Positions 1 to 8,035 of a stretch of DNA of 64,000 nucleotides are shown here, one piece after another. Made by a program: the position numbers and the translations under genes. How positions within the stretch are numbered: the first letter of the stretch is position 1; each line of letters opens with the position of its first letter. The stretch spans positions 1 through 64,000 of the forward strand of contig DATJPX010000137.1 of NCBI GenBank assembly GCA_035506155.1, given 5' to 3'. Below the pieces are notes generated by a model. The model was not told where the DNA came from. It saw only the letters and a list, made by a program, of their open reading frames with translations, and ran no database searches. This DNA comes from UBA877 sp035506155. Lineage in GTDB: Bacteria; Chloroflexota; Anaerolineae; Anaerolineales; Villigracilaceae.

Positions 1-2
1 CA

Positions 3-119
3 AGCCGGGACCCGCTCAAAGGCCGCATAGCTGCCCAGGCCCTCATCTGGCTGGCGACGCTGCCGGAAGACGGTCCGAGCGGGGGATTTTTCGAAAGCCG
101 CACAAGGATCGATTGGTAG
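3..119 (+). CDS. Short-chain dehydrogenase, C-terminal fragment
   Basis: Open frame entering from the left edge and ending in TAG at 117-119. The last residues read WLATLPEDGPSGGFFESRTR then IDW. This resembles the C-terminus of classical short-chain dehydrogenases, where a stretch like PSGGFFRD closes the substrate pocket. Only about 38 residues are present, so substrate and cofactor cannot be judged. A strong hairpin terminator follows directly, which supports this as the true gene end. Confidence 0.6.
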   Translation, partial: SRDPLKGRIAAQALIWLATLPEDGPSGGFFESRTRIDW

Positions 120-126
120 ATGCAGC

Positions 127-163
127 CCGTCCCCGGTGAATCAGGCCGGGGACGGTTCATTTT
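127..163 (+). terminator. Rho-independent terminator after the SDR fragment
   Basis: A perfect 10-bp stem (CCGTCCCCGG at 127-136 with CCGGGGACGG at 146-155) has a 9-nt loop and is followed by TTCATTTT. It lies 7 nt after the stop of the dehydrogenase fragment, and the T-rich tail is on the plus strand. Confidence 0.75.
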
Positions 164-197
164 GGATCCGGGGGGAACCGGAAAACCAAGATCCACT

Positions 198-2126
198 TCA
201 GTGGGCGCCGGAGGATGGGACGCCCCAACGAAGGTGGCTCCCGGGCATATCCGTCAGCCTGAGCACCGGGCTGCCATCCGTATGCACCAGCCAAAACTGC
301 TGGATGCCCCCGGCCGCCCGGGCCGCGAAGAGGACGGCGAGGGACCCATCGGGCGACCACAAGACCTCGCCGAAGGTGTTTGATCCGCCCGCCAGGTATT
401 GATCCTCGTCAAAGAAATAGAATTGTTCCTGTCCCAGGACGGTCCGGTCCGTCACGCCGTCGGGATCGGAGGAATACAGGTTGTGTGGAAAGGTCTGGCC
501 GTTGAGCGCGGCCGCCGGAGCCTCGTGATAAAAATACAACAGCCGGCCGGCCGGCGTCAGCTTGAGCCAGCCGTAGAGGTGCAAGACGGCTGAATCCGCC
601 GTATTCGCATCCAAAGCGGTGACGGTTCCCGTGGCAGCGTCCACACGCCAGAGGCCTCCCTGGCTGTCGCACGGCCCGCCGGGGACCGGGTTGGCGCTAT
701 AGAGCGTCTGGCTGTCGCCGGTCCAGATGAACAGGCTGTTTTCTGCATTGAACGAGGCAGGCGGGTTCCCGCCGGCCGCCGGCAGGATGGTCATGCTGTC
801 GCATTCCTGGCCGCCGATCCGGGCCAGGATCCTTCTCCCATCCGGGGACCATGACCAGGGCTCGTACAGGCGCAGGTCCTGCGGTTTATCGGCTGCAGGA
901 ATGGTATCTGCGATCAGGCTCGTGGTCTTGCCCGTGGCGAGTGTGTAAATATTTACCCCATTCAGGCCATACGCCAGACTCTTGCCATCCGGCGACCAGA
1001 CCGGACTGCTGACTTCGATCGCCCCATCGTTTTCGGACGGGGTCGCAGGAAGCGGGCCGCCAGCAAGGACCTGCCGGTTGTTCCCATTCGCGTCCGCCAA
1101 GATCAACTGGTTGTTACTGATATAGGCCAGGCTGCCATCCTGGGGAGATACATCCAAGGCGACCACCCGACTTGGTTCGAAGGTCAACTGTGTTAAGGTA
1201 ATGCCATTCGTTTCCATCCGCCAGACCTGGTAACTGCTTGGAGATGGGTCGCTTTCGTCCCCGCCGATCAACCCGGAAATAAAATAGACAGGAGCCGGCA
1301 GGCTGATCGGGATCGGCGTGACAGTCACCGTCGGACTGGGAGTGATCGAGGGGATCGGCGTGAACGTCTCGGTCAAGGTCGGAGTGATGGTCGGCGCCAG
1401 GAGGGCAGCCGCGGTCTGCGTCCCCATCGAGCTGGCAGTCGCCGTGGATCCGGCAGGGCTGACCCATCCCAGGCGGCTAGCCACTGCCGGGCCGAAGCGT
1501 TCCCACAGGAGGTAGCCGGCCATGGAGAGGACGATCAACACGATCAAGGAGATCGCGCCGATATCCACACCGTTCAGGCGCGGGCCTTTTTTCGATTCGG
1601 GCCGTCTGAAAGCAGTTTCCGGTTCGGGTTCGGGTGTGAGTGTGGGTGCAGGGGCGCCCGGGTTGACCAGGGCCGCCATACGGGAAGGTTTTTTCTCCAC
1701 CTCTGCAAGAGGTGCAGGAACCGGGCTGGATGAACTCTGGGACTTGGCGGGGCGTAGGGGAAGGTCGGGCAATTCCTGCCGGGACGCCGGAGTCTGGCCG
1801 ACTTGCTGGGAAAAAGGCGGTTTCACCTGGGCCGGGGGCAGCGTGGGGCCGCTGGGTTTCTCGACCGGCGGAACCGCCGGCGGCGTCTTCCGAGCCCGTA
1901 AATTTTCCAGGCCCAGCCGGGCTCGCTGACTGTTTGGGATGAATTTCAGGCACTGCTCGAGGGCGGCGATGCGCTGCTCATCGGTTGGCAAGGTTTGCAC
2001 CAGCCACAACCAGGCGGTCTCATTGCGGGGATCTTCCTTGAGAATTTGAAGCAGGATAGGGCGCGCATTGTCCTGCCTCCCCGCTTTAATCAGCGCAATT
2101 GCCTCGGATAGCCTGTCAAGAGTCAT
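198..2126 (-). CDS. TPR / single-TM / TolB-like beta-propeller protein
   Basis: A 642-residue protein. Residues 1-80 look like TPR helices (QDNARPILLQILKEDP, then TAWLWLVQTLP). A Pro-rich linker spans roughly 80-185. One membrane helix lies near 190-208 (GAISLIVLIVLSMAGYLL), followed by a Thr/Pro-rich stalk. The rest contains repeated WSPDGK/WSPDGR-type blades typical of TolB/WD40-like propellers, so most of the protein probably faces outside. The start has GGAG five bases upstream, and a TATAAT lies at 2163-2158 on the same strand. A scaffold or sensing role is plausible, but the ligand is unknown. It is transcribed in the same direction as the ECF operon but is separated from it by about 100 bp. 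Confidence 0.75.
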   Translation of the reverse strand: MTLDRLSEAIALIKAGRQDNARPILLQILKEDPRNETAWLWLVQTLPTDEQRIAALEQCLKFIPNSQRARLGLENLRARKTPPAVPPVEKPSGPTLPPAQVKPPFSQQVGQTPASRQELPDLPLRPAKSQSSSSPVPAPLAEVEKKPSRMAALVNPGAPAPTLTPEPEPETAFRRPESKKGPRLNGVDIGAISLIVLIVLSMAGYLLWERFGPAVASRLGWVSPAGSTATASSMGTQTAAALLAPTITPTLTETFTPIPSITPSPTVTVTPIPISLPAPVYFISGLIGGDESDPSPSSYQVWRMETNGITLTQLTFEPSRVVALDVSPQDGSLAYISNNQLILADANGNNRQVLAGGPLPATPSENDGAIEVSSPVWSPDGKSLAYGLNGVNIYTLATGKTTSLIADTIPAADKPQDLRLYEPWSWSPDGRRILARIGGQECDSMTILPAAGGNPPASFNAENSLFIWTGDSQTLYSANPVPGGPCDSQGGLWRVDAATGTVTALDANTADSAVLHLYGWLKLTPAGRLLYFYHEAPAAALNGQTFPHNLYSSDPDGVTDRTVLGQEQFYFFDEDQYLAGGSNTFGEVLWSPDGSLAVLFAARAAGGIQQFWLVHTDGSPVLRLTDMPGSHLRWGVPSSGAH

Positions 2127-2233
2127 CGGGTCTCCAAAAAGGAATACCGCACAATTGATTATAGCATCAGGGCAGGCACTTGAAAGTGCTCAGAGGTACT
2201 ATCAGGGTTTTCGGGCGGATGCACAAGCGCCAA

Positions 2234-3010
2234 TCAGCGGACCGGTTGCGCCTCCTGGACATGGAAGTGAGACAGGTTGCAGCGATGCAGGAGGTCATGA
2301 TCTCCCAGGATTTCGCCCGGGGCGCCGGAGGCCACCAGGTGATGGCTCTCGTCGAAGACGGAGATGGCCGAGGCGATCTCTTTGGCAACTCCCAGGTCGT
2401 GCGTGGCAGTGACGATCGTCCGGCCCTCCGAGCGCAGCTTCAGGATGAATTCCACCAGCCAGGACTGGCTACGCGGGTCAAGCCCGCTGGTGGGTTCGTC
2501 CAGCAGCCAGACTTGCGGATCCAGGCTGAGCAGGGACGCCAGTGCCACCCGGCGCTTCTCACCGCCCGACAGGCGATGCGGCGGGCGATCGCGGAGCTTC
2601 TCGATGCGCAGTGCCTGCATGGCCTGTTCGACCCGCAGGAGGACCTCCTCCCGGCCGATTCCGAGCTGGAGGGGCGCGAAGGCGACCTCATCCATCACGG
2701 AGGCGGAGAACAGCTGGACATCCGTATCCTGGAAGACCAGTCCCACCCGGCGGCGAAAAGCGAAGTTGAAATCGTCTCGCCGCAGGGCGGCCTCGGTCAA
2801 AGGATCGCCAAACGCCTGGATGGTCCCACTGGTTGGAAAATACAGCCCGTCCAGGAGCTTCAAGAGAGTGCTCTTGCCACAACCATTGGCGCCCAGGATG
2901 ACCAGGGATTCGCCCGGTCGGACCGTCAGGCTGACGTTTTCCAGGGCGGCTTGTTTCCCATCGTAAGCATAGGAAATATCGCGGATGTCAAAAACAAGGT
3001 CGTTTGTCAT
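2234..3010 (-). CDS. cbiO: ECF transporter ATP-binding protein, CbiO/NikO type
   Basis: ATPase of an energy-coupling-factor metal importer. It has a Walker A (GANGCGKST, about residue 41), a Q-loop (VFQD), the signature LSGGEKRR, a Walker B ending in LLDEPTSGLD, and an H-loop His in TATHDL. It is last in the operon Fur-CbiM-CbiQ-CbiO and starts a few bases after cbiQ. Length (258 aa) and motifs fit CbiO well. The start is uncertain: a GTG at 3025 would add five residues (MKTKK), and neither start has a clear Shine-Dalgarno. The metal is inferred as cobalt or nickel from the CbiM-like partner. Confidence 0.9.
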   Translation of the reverse strand: MTNDLVFDIRDISYAYDGKQAALENVSLTVRPGESLVILGANGCGKSTLLKLLDGLYFPTSGTIQAFGDPLTEAALRRDDFNFAFRRRVGLVFQDTDVQLFSASVMDEVAFAPLQLGIGREEVLLRVEQAMQALRIEKLRDRPPHRLSGGEKRRVALASLLSLDPQVWLLDEPTSGLDPRSQSWLVEFILKLRSEGRTIVTATHDLGVAKEIASAISVFDESHHLVASGAPGEILGDHDLLHRCNLSHFHVQEAQPVR

Positions 3011-3037
3011 TTTTTTTGTTTTCACGAGAAAATAAGG

Positions 3038-3880
3038 TCATCGGCCAAGGAAAATCGCCAGGCCGGTCACAGCCAGGAAGATGAACAGCCAAAGCCAGTC
3101 CCGTCTCTGCATGCGGAACGGCTTGAGGGTCACGATGGTGTTCCGAAAACCGCGGGACTGCATGGCCAGGTATACCTCGCTGCTCAAGTTAAGGGATTTG
3201 CCCAGGAGCGTCGCACTGATGGAGGCCAGGATGCGCCGTGCGTTCGCATTCGACAGGGCGCCCACGCTGCGGCTCTTCCTGGAGAGAAACATATCATTGG
3301 CCGTGTGGAGGAGGAGGAAAATATAGCGGTAAGTCATCCCAAGGATCAGGATGAACACATCCGGAACGCGCAACACCCCCAGGGCGCTCAGGATGGTGTT
3401 CCACGGGGTGGTCAGGATCAACAGCAGCGCCAGCGAGAGCGAAGTACTGACCCGCAGCAGCAGGAACAAGGCCGAATTCAGGCCGGTTTGGGTAATGACC
3501 AGCCCGAGCGGCAGGTGCAGAAGGACCGGTCCCGGGGTGATGAAAAGGGCCGGCAGGATCAACGCGCCGGTGAAAAAAGGCAGGGCCAGCCAGACCCGGC
3601 GGATGAAGAAATCGGCCGGGATGGCGGAGGCGAGCGCCAGCCCGAACGCCAGGGTATAGAGGCCCAGGATCACCCACAGGTTGCGGGAAAGGCTTACCCC
3701 GACCAACAGCGCCAGGGTTGCCAGGACCTTGACGCGGGCGTCCAACCCCTGGAGCAGTCCGCGCCGCAGGCTGATTTCCTCGGCGAACAGGCCGCGTTCC
3801 AGCGTCTCGGAGATGCCATGCAAGGTATCTTCCAGGACATGGCTGCGCTTCGGCAGGGCTTTTGAAGAAGCCAGGCTCAC
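3038..3880 (-). CDS. cbiQ: ECF transporter transmembrane protein CbiQ
   Basis: A 280-residue multi-pass membrane protein of the EcfT/CbiQ family. After a soluble N-terminus it shows several hydrophobic segments (LATLALLVGVSLSRNLWVIL, FTGALILPALFI, and a final WLWLFIFLAVTGLAIFL). The coupling region has the family-typical Ala-x-Arg-like motif in AMQSRGFRN near residue 240, which contacts the ATPase. It overlaps the 3' end of the upstream cbiM-like gene by 4 nt and lies 12-27 nt before cbiO, so it is translationally coupled. It forms the energy-coupling module with CbiO. Confidence 0.88.
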   Translation of the reverse strand: MSLASSKALPKRSHVLEDTLHGISETLERGLFAEEISLRRGLLQGLDARVKVLATLALLVGVSLSRNLWVILGLYTLAFGLALASAIPADFFIRRVWLALPFFTGALILPALFITPGPVLLHLPLGLVITQTGLNSALFLLLRVSTSLSLALLLILTTPWNTILSALGVLRVPDVFILILGMTYRYIFLLLHTANDMFLSRKSRSVGALSNANARRILASISATLLGKSLNLSSEVYLAMQSRGFRNTIVTLKPFRMQRRDWLWLFIFLAVTGLAIFLGR

Positions 3881-4992
3881 GGTTTCTGCTCCCGTTTTCC
3901 GGCGCCTGTCGTCAGCAGTGTCATGAACAGCCAGACGACCACCACCACCACCAGGATCCCGACCAGGGCGGAAAGGATATAACCGAGGGAAGCATTACCC
4001 AGGATTGGCAGATTGTAATGCGCCAGCGGGGCGCCCCACAGGCCGGAGAGCTGATCCATCCCGGCCGGGATCGATTTGATTCCCAGGCGGGTCAGCTCCC
4101 CGCGGGTCCACTCGCCCCAGGCCGTTCCGGGCGCCAGCAGGCCGAGCGGCGAGGCCAGGACCAGGATGGCCAATCCGGCCCACACCCAGCGCAGGCGCCG
4201 CAGGCCGGTCGCTTCGACCGCCGCAGCAGGGTTTTCGGCTCCTTCCAGGACCTTGGTATTGAAACGCTGCAAGGTTCCCACGACCAGGGCAGTCAGCAGA
4301 CCCTCCACCACCGAGGCGACCGCCATGTGCGGCAGCACCATGGCCGGGATGGCCACCGAGAGCGGGTAAGGGGAGTAAAGCGGGGTCCCGTCTGCAGCCT
4401 TGAACAGCAGGGGCTGGAGGCCAAACTCGAATCCGGCAAAGAAGGCGCCCATCGTCACCCCCACCCAGCCGCCCAGCGCCGCTCCAGCCAACCGGCGTTT
4501 GGATGTGACCGGCGTACCCTTCGAAAAGATCCGATAGATGGCATAGGAGATATAAGGAATCACGACTGCCATATTGAAGCAGTTCGCCCCGATGGCCAGT
4601 ATCCCGCCATCTCCAAAGAAGAATGCCTGGATCATCAAGGCGATCGAAACAGCGATCGTCGCCACCTCCGGACCGAGGACAATGGCCGCCAGGGCCGCAC
4701 CCACGGCGTGACCGGTCGTTCCGCCGGGCAGCGGGACGTTGAACATCATGATGACGAAGCAGAAGGCCGCCACCAGGGCGATCAACGGGACACTCCGGGC
4801 GCTCATCGTCTGGCGAATCTTGCGCAAACCGATGGCCCAAAACGGCAGGACCAGCAAGAGCATGACCAGGCTGGTAAGGGGACTGAGATATCCGTCCGGG
4901 ATATGCATGGCGGTCGTGGCCAGCCAACCAAACAGAATAAGGTAGTAGATCCCCAGTCTTTTCCAGTCAGCTTTGGTTTGGTTTAGGAACAT
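3877..4992 (-). CDS. cbiM: Nickel/cobalt ECF substrate-binding protein (CbiM with PDGLE-like C-terminus)
   Basis: The substrate-specific component of a Ni/Co importer. A leader of about 25 residues ends in LATTA and is followed by MHIPDGYLSP, the CbiM/NikM mature N-terminus whose His binds the metal. This suggests signal-peptide cleavage just before that Met-His. Family motifs continue (PLPGGTTGHAVGAALAAIVLGP; ANCFNMAVV). The C-terminal part has an extra membrane helix (GILVVVVVVWLFMTLL) like a fused CbiN/PDGLE domain, and no separate cbiN is present. The start at 4992 is chosen because GGAGG sits 5 nt upstream. An ATG at 5004 is also possible. The gene follows the Fur-family gene closely. 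Confidence 0.88.
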   Translation of the reverse strand: MFLNQTKADWKRLGIYYLILFGWLATTAMHIPDGYLSPLTSLVMLLLVLPFWAIGLRKIRQTMSARSVPLIALVAAFCFVIMMFNVPLPGGTTGHAVGAALAAIVLGPEVATIAVSIALMIQAFFFGDGGILAIGANCFNMAVVIPYISYAIYRIFSKGTPVTSKRRLAGAALGGWVGVTMGAFFAGFEFGLQPLLFKAADGTPLYSPYPLSVAIPAMVLPHMAVASVVEGLLTALVVGTLQRFNTKVLEGAENPAAAVEATGLRRLRWVWAGLAILVLASPLGLLAPGTAWGEWTRGELTRLGIKSIPAGMDQLSGLWGAPLAHYNLPILGNASLGYILSALVGILVVVVVVWLFMTLLTTGAGKREQKP

Positions 4993-5011
4993 GCGAACCT
5001 CCATGATTTCC

Positions 5012-5434
5012 TCAGTCTTTCTGGCAATCCGGGCACAACCCAAAGAAGGTAAGCGGGCTTCCGATCACTTTGAAGCCGCTGGCCATTTCCAGTTCTGTGA
5101 AGAACGGCTGGAGACAGGAGTGGGCGATCTCCACTTCGGCGCCGCATTCCCGGCAGACCAGGTGATGGTGATCGGCTTCGGCAATCTCATAAACCAGGTG
5201 CCCGCCATTGACCAACCGTGACTGGACGATCCCATTCTCAGCCAGGAATTCCAGTGTCCGGTAGACCGTGGTCTCGGTCATGCCAGGCACCGTGCTGTGC
5301 GCCAGCTGGTAGACCTGGGCGGGCGAGAGATGCCCCCCTGATGCTTTCAGGATGTGCAGGATGGCGTGTCGCTGGGGGGTCATCCGGTAGCCGAGCGCCT
5401 GCAATTCGTCGGCATAGGGTTGCGAACAACTCAT
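5012..5434 (-). CDS. Fur-family metal-dependent repressor
   Basis: A 140-residue Fur-family protein. The N-terminal winged helix contains RMTPQRHAILHILK and TETTVYRTLEFL. The metal sites follow as ADHHHLVCRECG and the C-terminal pair CPDC, which gives both Cys-x2-Cys structural zinc motifs. It starts with ATG after AAGGAG at 7 nt, and it is first in the operon with the Ni/Co ECF transporter. A repeated TGCAATAACT operator lies 10-50 bp upstream. A nickel- or cobalt-sensing (Nur-like) role is inferred from context. A zinc-sensing (Zur) or iron-sensing identity cannot be ruled out from sequence. Confidence 0.9.
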   Translation of the reverse strand: MSCSQPYADELQALGYRMTPQRHAILHILKASGGHLSPAQVYQLAHSTVPGMTETTVYRTLEFLAENGIVQSRLVNGGHLVYEIAEADHHHLVCRECGAEVEIAHSCLQPFFTELEMASGFKVIGSPLTFFGLCPDCQKD

Positions 5435-5443
5435 GGGAACTCC

Positions 5444-5483
5444 TTATTGCAATAACTTGCAACAAGGATTCTATGCAATAACT
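5444..5483 (-). promoter_or_regulatory. Candidate Fur-family operator
   Basis: A 12-bp perfect palindrome TTATTGCAATAA lies at 5444-5455. The decamer TGCAATAACT occurs at 5448-5457 and again at 5474-5483, with a further TTGCAA at 5458-5463. The array sits 10 bp upstream of the Fur-family start codon, where autoregulation of the metal-uptake operon would be expected. The assignment is by position and symmetry only. Confidence 0.6.
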
Positions 5484-5499
5484 CGGTTCTGTCAAGTCA

Positions 5500-5533
5500 G
5501 AAAATAAAATAGGGCAAGATGCTATCCTGCCCT
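5500..5533 (-). terminator. Terminator of the SH3 lipoprotein gene
   Basis: Arms AGGGCAAGAT (5511-5520) and ATCCTGCCCT (5524-5533) form a 10-bp stem with one mismatch and a 3-nt loop. On the minus strand it is followed by ATTTTATTTT. It lies 37 bp past the stop of the minus-strand gene ending at 5570. Confidence 0.6.
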
Positions 5534-5569
5534 ACCGGTTTGATGGCCTGTTTGAGAGCCTGAAAGAAA

Positions 5570-6607
5570 TTACGGCTCCCACTCCAGCTGGGTCACGCTA
5601 TAGATGTACGGCTTGCCTTGGACGTACTCCACCCCGATCAACAGGGTCCGCCACGAGTTCTCGTTCCCGGTCGGCCCGGGCTTGTAGATCGAATAAAAGT
5701 TCAGGTTGGCCAACTCGGCCGGCCAGGAGGTGTCGTAACTGGCGCCTCCGGTCTGCACGGCGTCACAGCTCAGCGTCGGGCTGCCGTTGAAAACGTCAAG
5801 CCACTTGGGAAGGACGGCCACGTGGAACGACCCGGTGGTGTCCAGGCCGGAACCGGGGGCGGCGCCCCAATCGTGCTCGTAAGTGCTGACGAAAACGAAC
5901 TGGGCGTGGGACTGGTCGAAGACGACGGCCGTTCCGTTGCGCCACAGTCGGACGGTCATCCCGTGGGCCGGGCTGACCAGGGCGGCCAGGACCCCGCCGT
6001 TGGAGGTCTGGACGGCATTGCCGAAGTTGGATAGCAGCGTGTTGACGTGCGTGTCGGCGCAGAAGGTGGCCGAGGGGACGTATTCCGTCAGGTAGGCGGC
6101 GTTGACCCAACCGGTCCCGCCGGAGGGATTTTGCACCTGCACCCAAAGGTCCGTGTCCACCTGGATGGACGGACCGGTTCGCATCACATTGGTGGCAGCG
6201 GCCGGGAAGGTCCCGGCGACCGAACCGGCCGTCGAGGGCGTCGAGCGGATGTTCAACACCTCCCCGCTTCCAACCCCGATGACCGCGTACGGTCCGGACG
6301 GCGAGCCGGGCTGAATCCCGCCCGTCGTGGGGGTGGCCGTCGGGCCGCTGGTCGTCGTCGGACCGCTGGTAACCGTGGGGGCGGCATTGGTAGCGGTGGC
6401 GGCCGCCGGCGTGAGAGTCGGCAAAGCCAGGGTGGCCGTCGGCACGACCGGCGTCGGGACCGTCTGCGTGTCGGTGGCGAACGCCGGGGTCGGGGACGGC
6501 AGGCTGAAGGGTGAAAATGGCGTTGGGGTATCGGCCAGGGAAATCGTGCAGCCGGTCATGGCCAGCACGATCAGGCTGCTCAACAGGCAGATCAGGAAGC
6601 GTTTCAT
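5570..6607 (-). CDS. Lipoprotein with bacterial SH3 domain
   Basis: A 345-residue secreted lipoprotein. The signal peptide ends in the lipobox LAMTGC, with Cys at about residue 20. A long low-complexity Thr/Pro/Ala stalk (to about residue 100) leads to an SH3_3-like domain (LNIRSTPSTAGSVAGTFPA, then WVQVQNPSGGTGWV). The last 160 residues form an unrecognised domain with WLDVFNGSPTLSCD. SH3 domains of this kind often bind cell-wall peptides, but the partner here is unknown. AAGGAG precedes the ATG, and the gene appears monocistronic with its own terminator. Confidence 0.8.
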   Translation of the reverse strand: MKRFLICLLSSLIVLAMTGCTISLADTPTPFSPFSLPSPTPAFATDTQTVPTPVVPTATLALPTLTPAAATATNAAPTVTSGPTTTSGPTATPTTGGIQPGSPSGPYAVIGVGSGEVLNIRSTPSTAGSVAGTFPAAATNVMRTGPSIQVDTDLWVQVQNPSGGTGWVNAAYLTEYVPSATFCADTHVNTLLSNFGNAVQTSNGGVLAALVSPAHGMTVRLWRNGTAVVFDQSHAQFVFVSTYEHDWGAAPGSGLDTTGSFHVAVLPKWLDVFNGSPTLSCDAVQTGGASYDTSWPAELANLNFYSIYKPGPTGNENSWRTLLIGVEYVQGKPYIYSVTQLEWEP

Positions 6608-6670
6608 AGGATGATCATCTCCTTGCTATGGAAAGTTTCCATGCCGTCATTGTAACACGCCACCCCTCAC

Positions 6671-7558
6671 TCAAAAAAGCTTCAACTGTCCGTCAGATCC
6701 GTGGAGACGTTTCTGCGGGGTGAAAACCGGCATCCTGGCCGCCAATTCATACTTCCGGCAGGTCTCGCCGAAGAGCTTTTCCAGGGCAAAGTGGTCCCGG
6801 GCTTTTGCGGAATAACGCTCCCCGAAGGCTCTTTCATAGCGGGTGCGCAGGCCGGGAAAATGATGGTCGAGTTTTTCGTAGTAGTAACTGCGCTGGCGAT
6901 CGCGCAGGGTCATCCCAAAAGCAGGGATAATGTAGCCGGCTCCATTTTCATGTGCCAGCCGGAGGATTGCCCCAATATTTTCGGGGGTATCTTCGATGAA
7001 TGGCAGGATCGGCATGAGCGTGACTCCCGTCAGGATGCCGTTTTCGGACAGGGTCTTCATGGCTGCCAACCGCCGGGAGGAGGCCGGCGCGCCCGGCTCG
7101 AGCTTTTTGCTCAAAGCGTCCTCGGCAGTCGTGACGGTGAACGAGACGGCCGCGTAGACCCTGCCAATCTCCTTCAGCAGGTCGAGGTCGCGCAAGACCA
7201 GGTCGCTCTTGGTGATGATGTGAATGGGAAAGTGGAATTCGGCGATTGCTTCCAGGGCCTGCCGGGTAAGCCGCCTTTCGGCTTCCAGCGGCATATAGGG
7301 GTCGTTCATCGAACCGGTGCCAATCGTCCCGATGACGCGTTTGCCGGCCAGTTCCCTGCGCAGCAGGTCGATGGCATTGACCTTCACCAGGACATCGTGG
7401 TTGAAATCCTCGATCTGGTAGCACTCGGAACGCGAGTCGCAGTAGATGCACTGGTGCTGGCAGCCGCGGTACAGGTTGAAGTTGTAGTACAGTCCGAACC
7501 AGTCGTCCTCCCCCTTGACGCGCGACAGGATGGTCTTGGCCTGGATGTCTCGTATCAT
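6671..7558 (-). CDS. SPL-family (spore photoproduct lyase-like) radical SAM protein
   Basis: A 295-residue radical SAM enzyme. The cluster motif reads YRGCQHQCIYCDSR (CxxxCxxC, about residues 33-40), preceded by the typical FNLYRGC of the SPL/Rv2578c group. GTGSMNDPYMPLE and IITKSDLVLRD are further conserved blocks. This group is widespread in non-sporulating bacteria and its substrate is generally unknown, so a DNA-repair role should not be assumed. It lies 30 bp after the DUF6504-like gene and is probably co-transcribed. No clear Shine-Dalgarno is visible. Confidence 0.85.
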   Translation of the reverse strand: MIRDIQAKTILSRVKGEDDWFGLYYNFNLYRGCQHQCIYCDSRSECYQIEDFNHDVLVKVNAIDLLRRELAGKRVIGTIGTGSMNDPYMPLEAERRLTRQALEAIAEFHFPIHIITKSDLVLRDLDLLKEIGRVYAAVSFTVTTAEDALSKKLEPGAPASSRRLAAMKTLSENGILTGVTLMPILPFIEDTPENIGAILRLAHENGAGYIIPAFGMTLRDRQRSYYYEKLDHHFPGLRTRYERAFGERYSAKARDHFALEKLFGETCRKYELAARMPVFTPQKRLHGSDGQLKLF

Positions 7559-7588
7559 CGAATGAACAGTCCGGCGCGGCTCCGCGCT

Positions 7589-7978
7589 TCAGCGTTTTTC
7601 CCCGTTGGCATCCGGGCTGCCTGGGGTCATCTCCCGGTACAGGAACCAGTGCCCGAGCCGGTCGTCGACGTCCTTGATCTCGCGATCATAGTAGATGTCG
7701 TAAACCTGGCCCGAGTCCACCCGGACCCGGAAGTAGAACCGACCGACCCCCAGCGAACCGCGCCCGGCCGCAACGGCGGCATGGGCGGGCTGCATGTTGC
7801 GGGCGTACCGGCCGCGCCGCGAGAAATCGGACCATTCGGCCAGTTTCTCCTCGATCCGGTACTCCCGTCCTTCCCAGGTGAATCCGTCCGGGCAGGGCGG
7901 GGTCTTCTGCAGGGCCGGAGGGGTTTTAAATCTTACTTTAATTTCTTCACCGATGAAATGAAATCGTTCGGGTTCCAT
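7589..7978 (-). CDS. DUF6504-like small protein
   Basis: A 129-residue soluble protein. The N-terminus EEIKVRFKTPP and the core FTWEGREYRIEEKLAEW, followed by FYFRVRVDSGQVYDIYYD, match my recollection of the DUF6504 layout: a small beta-rich fold with an aromatic ligand-like pocket. Function is unknown. It directly precedes the SPL-like radical SAM gene on the same strand, a pairing that suggests a shared role. The family assignment is from memory of the pattern and was not searched. Confidence 0.6.
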   Translation of the reverse strand: MEPERFHFIGEEIKVRFKTPPALQKTPPCPDGFTWEGREYRIEEKLAEWSDFSRRGRYARNMQPAHAAVAAGRGSLGVGRFYFRVRVDSGQVYDIYYDREIKDVDDRLGHWFLYREMTPGSPDANGEKR

Positions 7979-8035
7979 GGTTGGTGCGATCCGCCTCCAT
8001 TCCCCCTGAACGGTCGAAGGAATCCGGCCTTTGGG

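Noticed and set aside
120..402. Two small plus-strand frames
   Set aside because: They lie over the terminator and opposite the C-terminal propeller of the minus-strand TPR/TolB-like gene.
5435..5570. Cobalamin or nickel riboswitch before the metal-uptake operon
   Set aside because: The leader is only about 130 bp, shared with a neighbouring terminator, and no cobalamin-riboswitch core is visible. The Fur-type operator explains regulation better.
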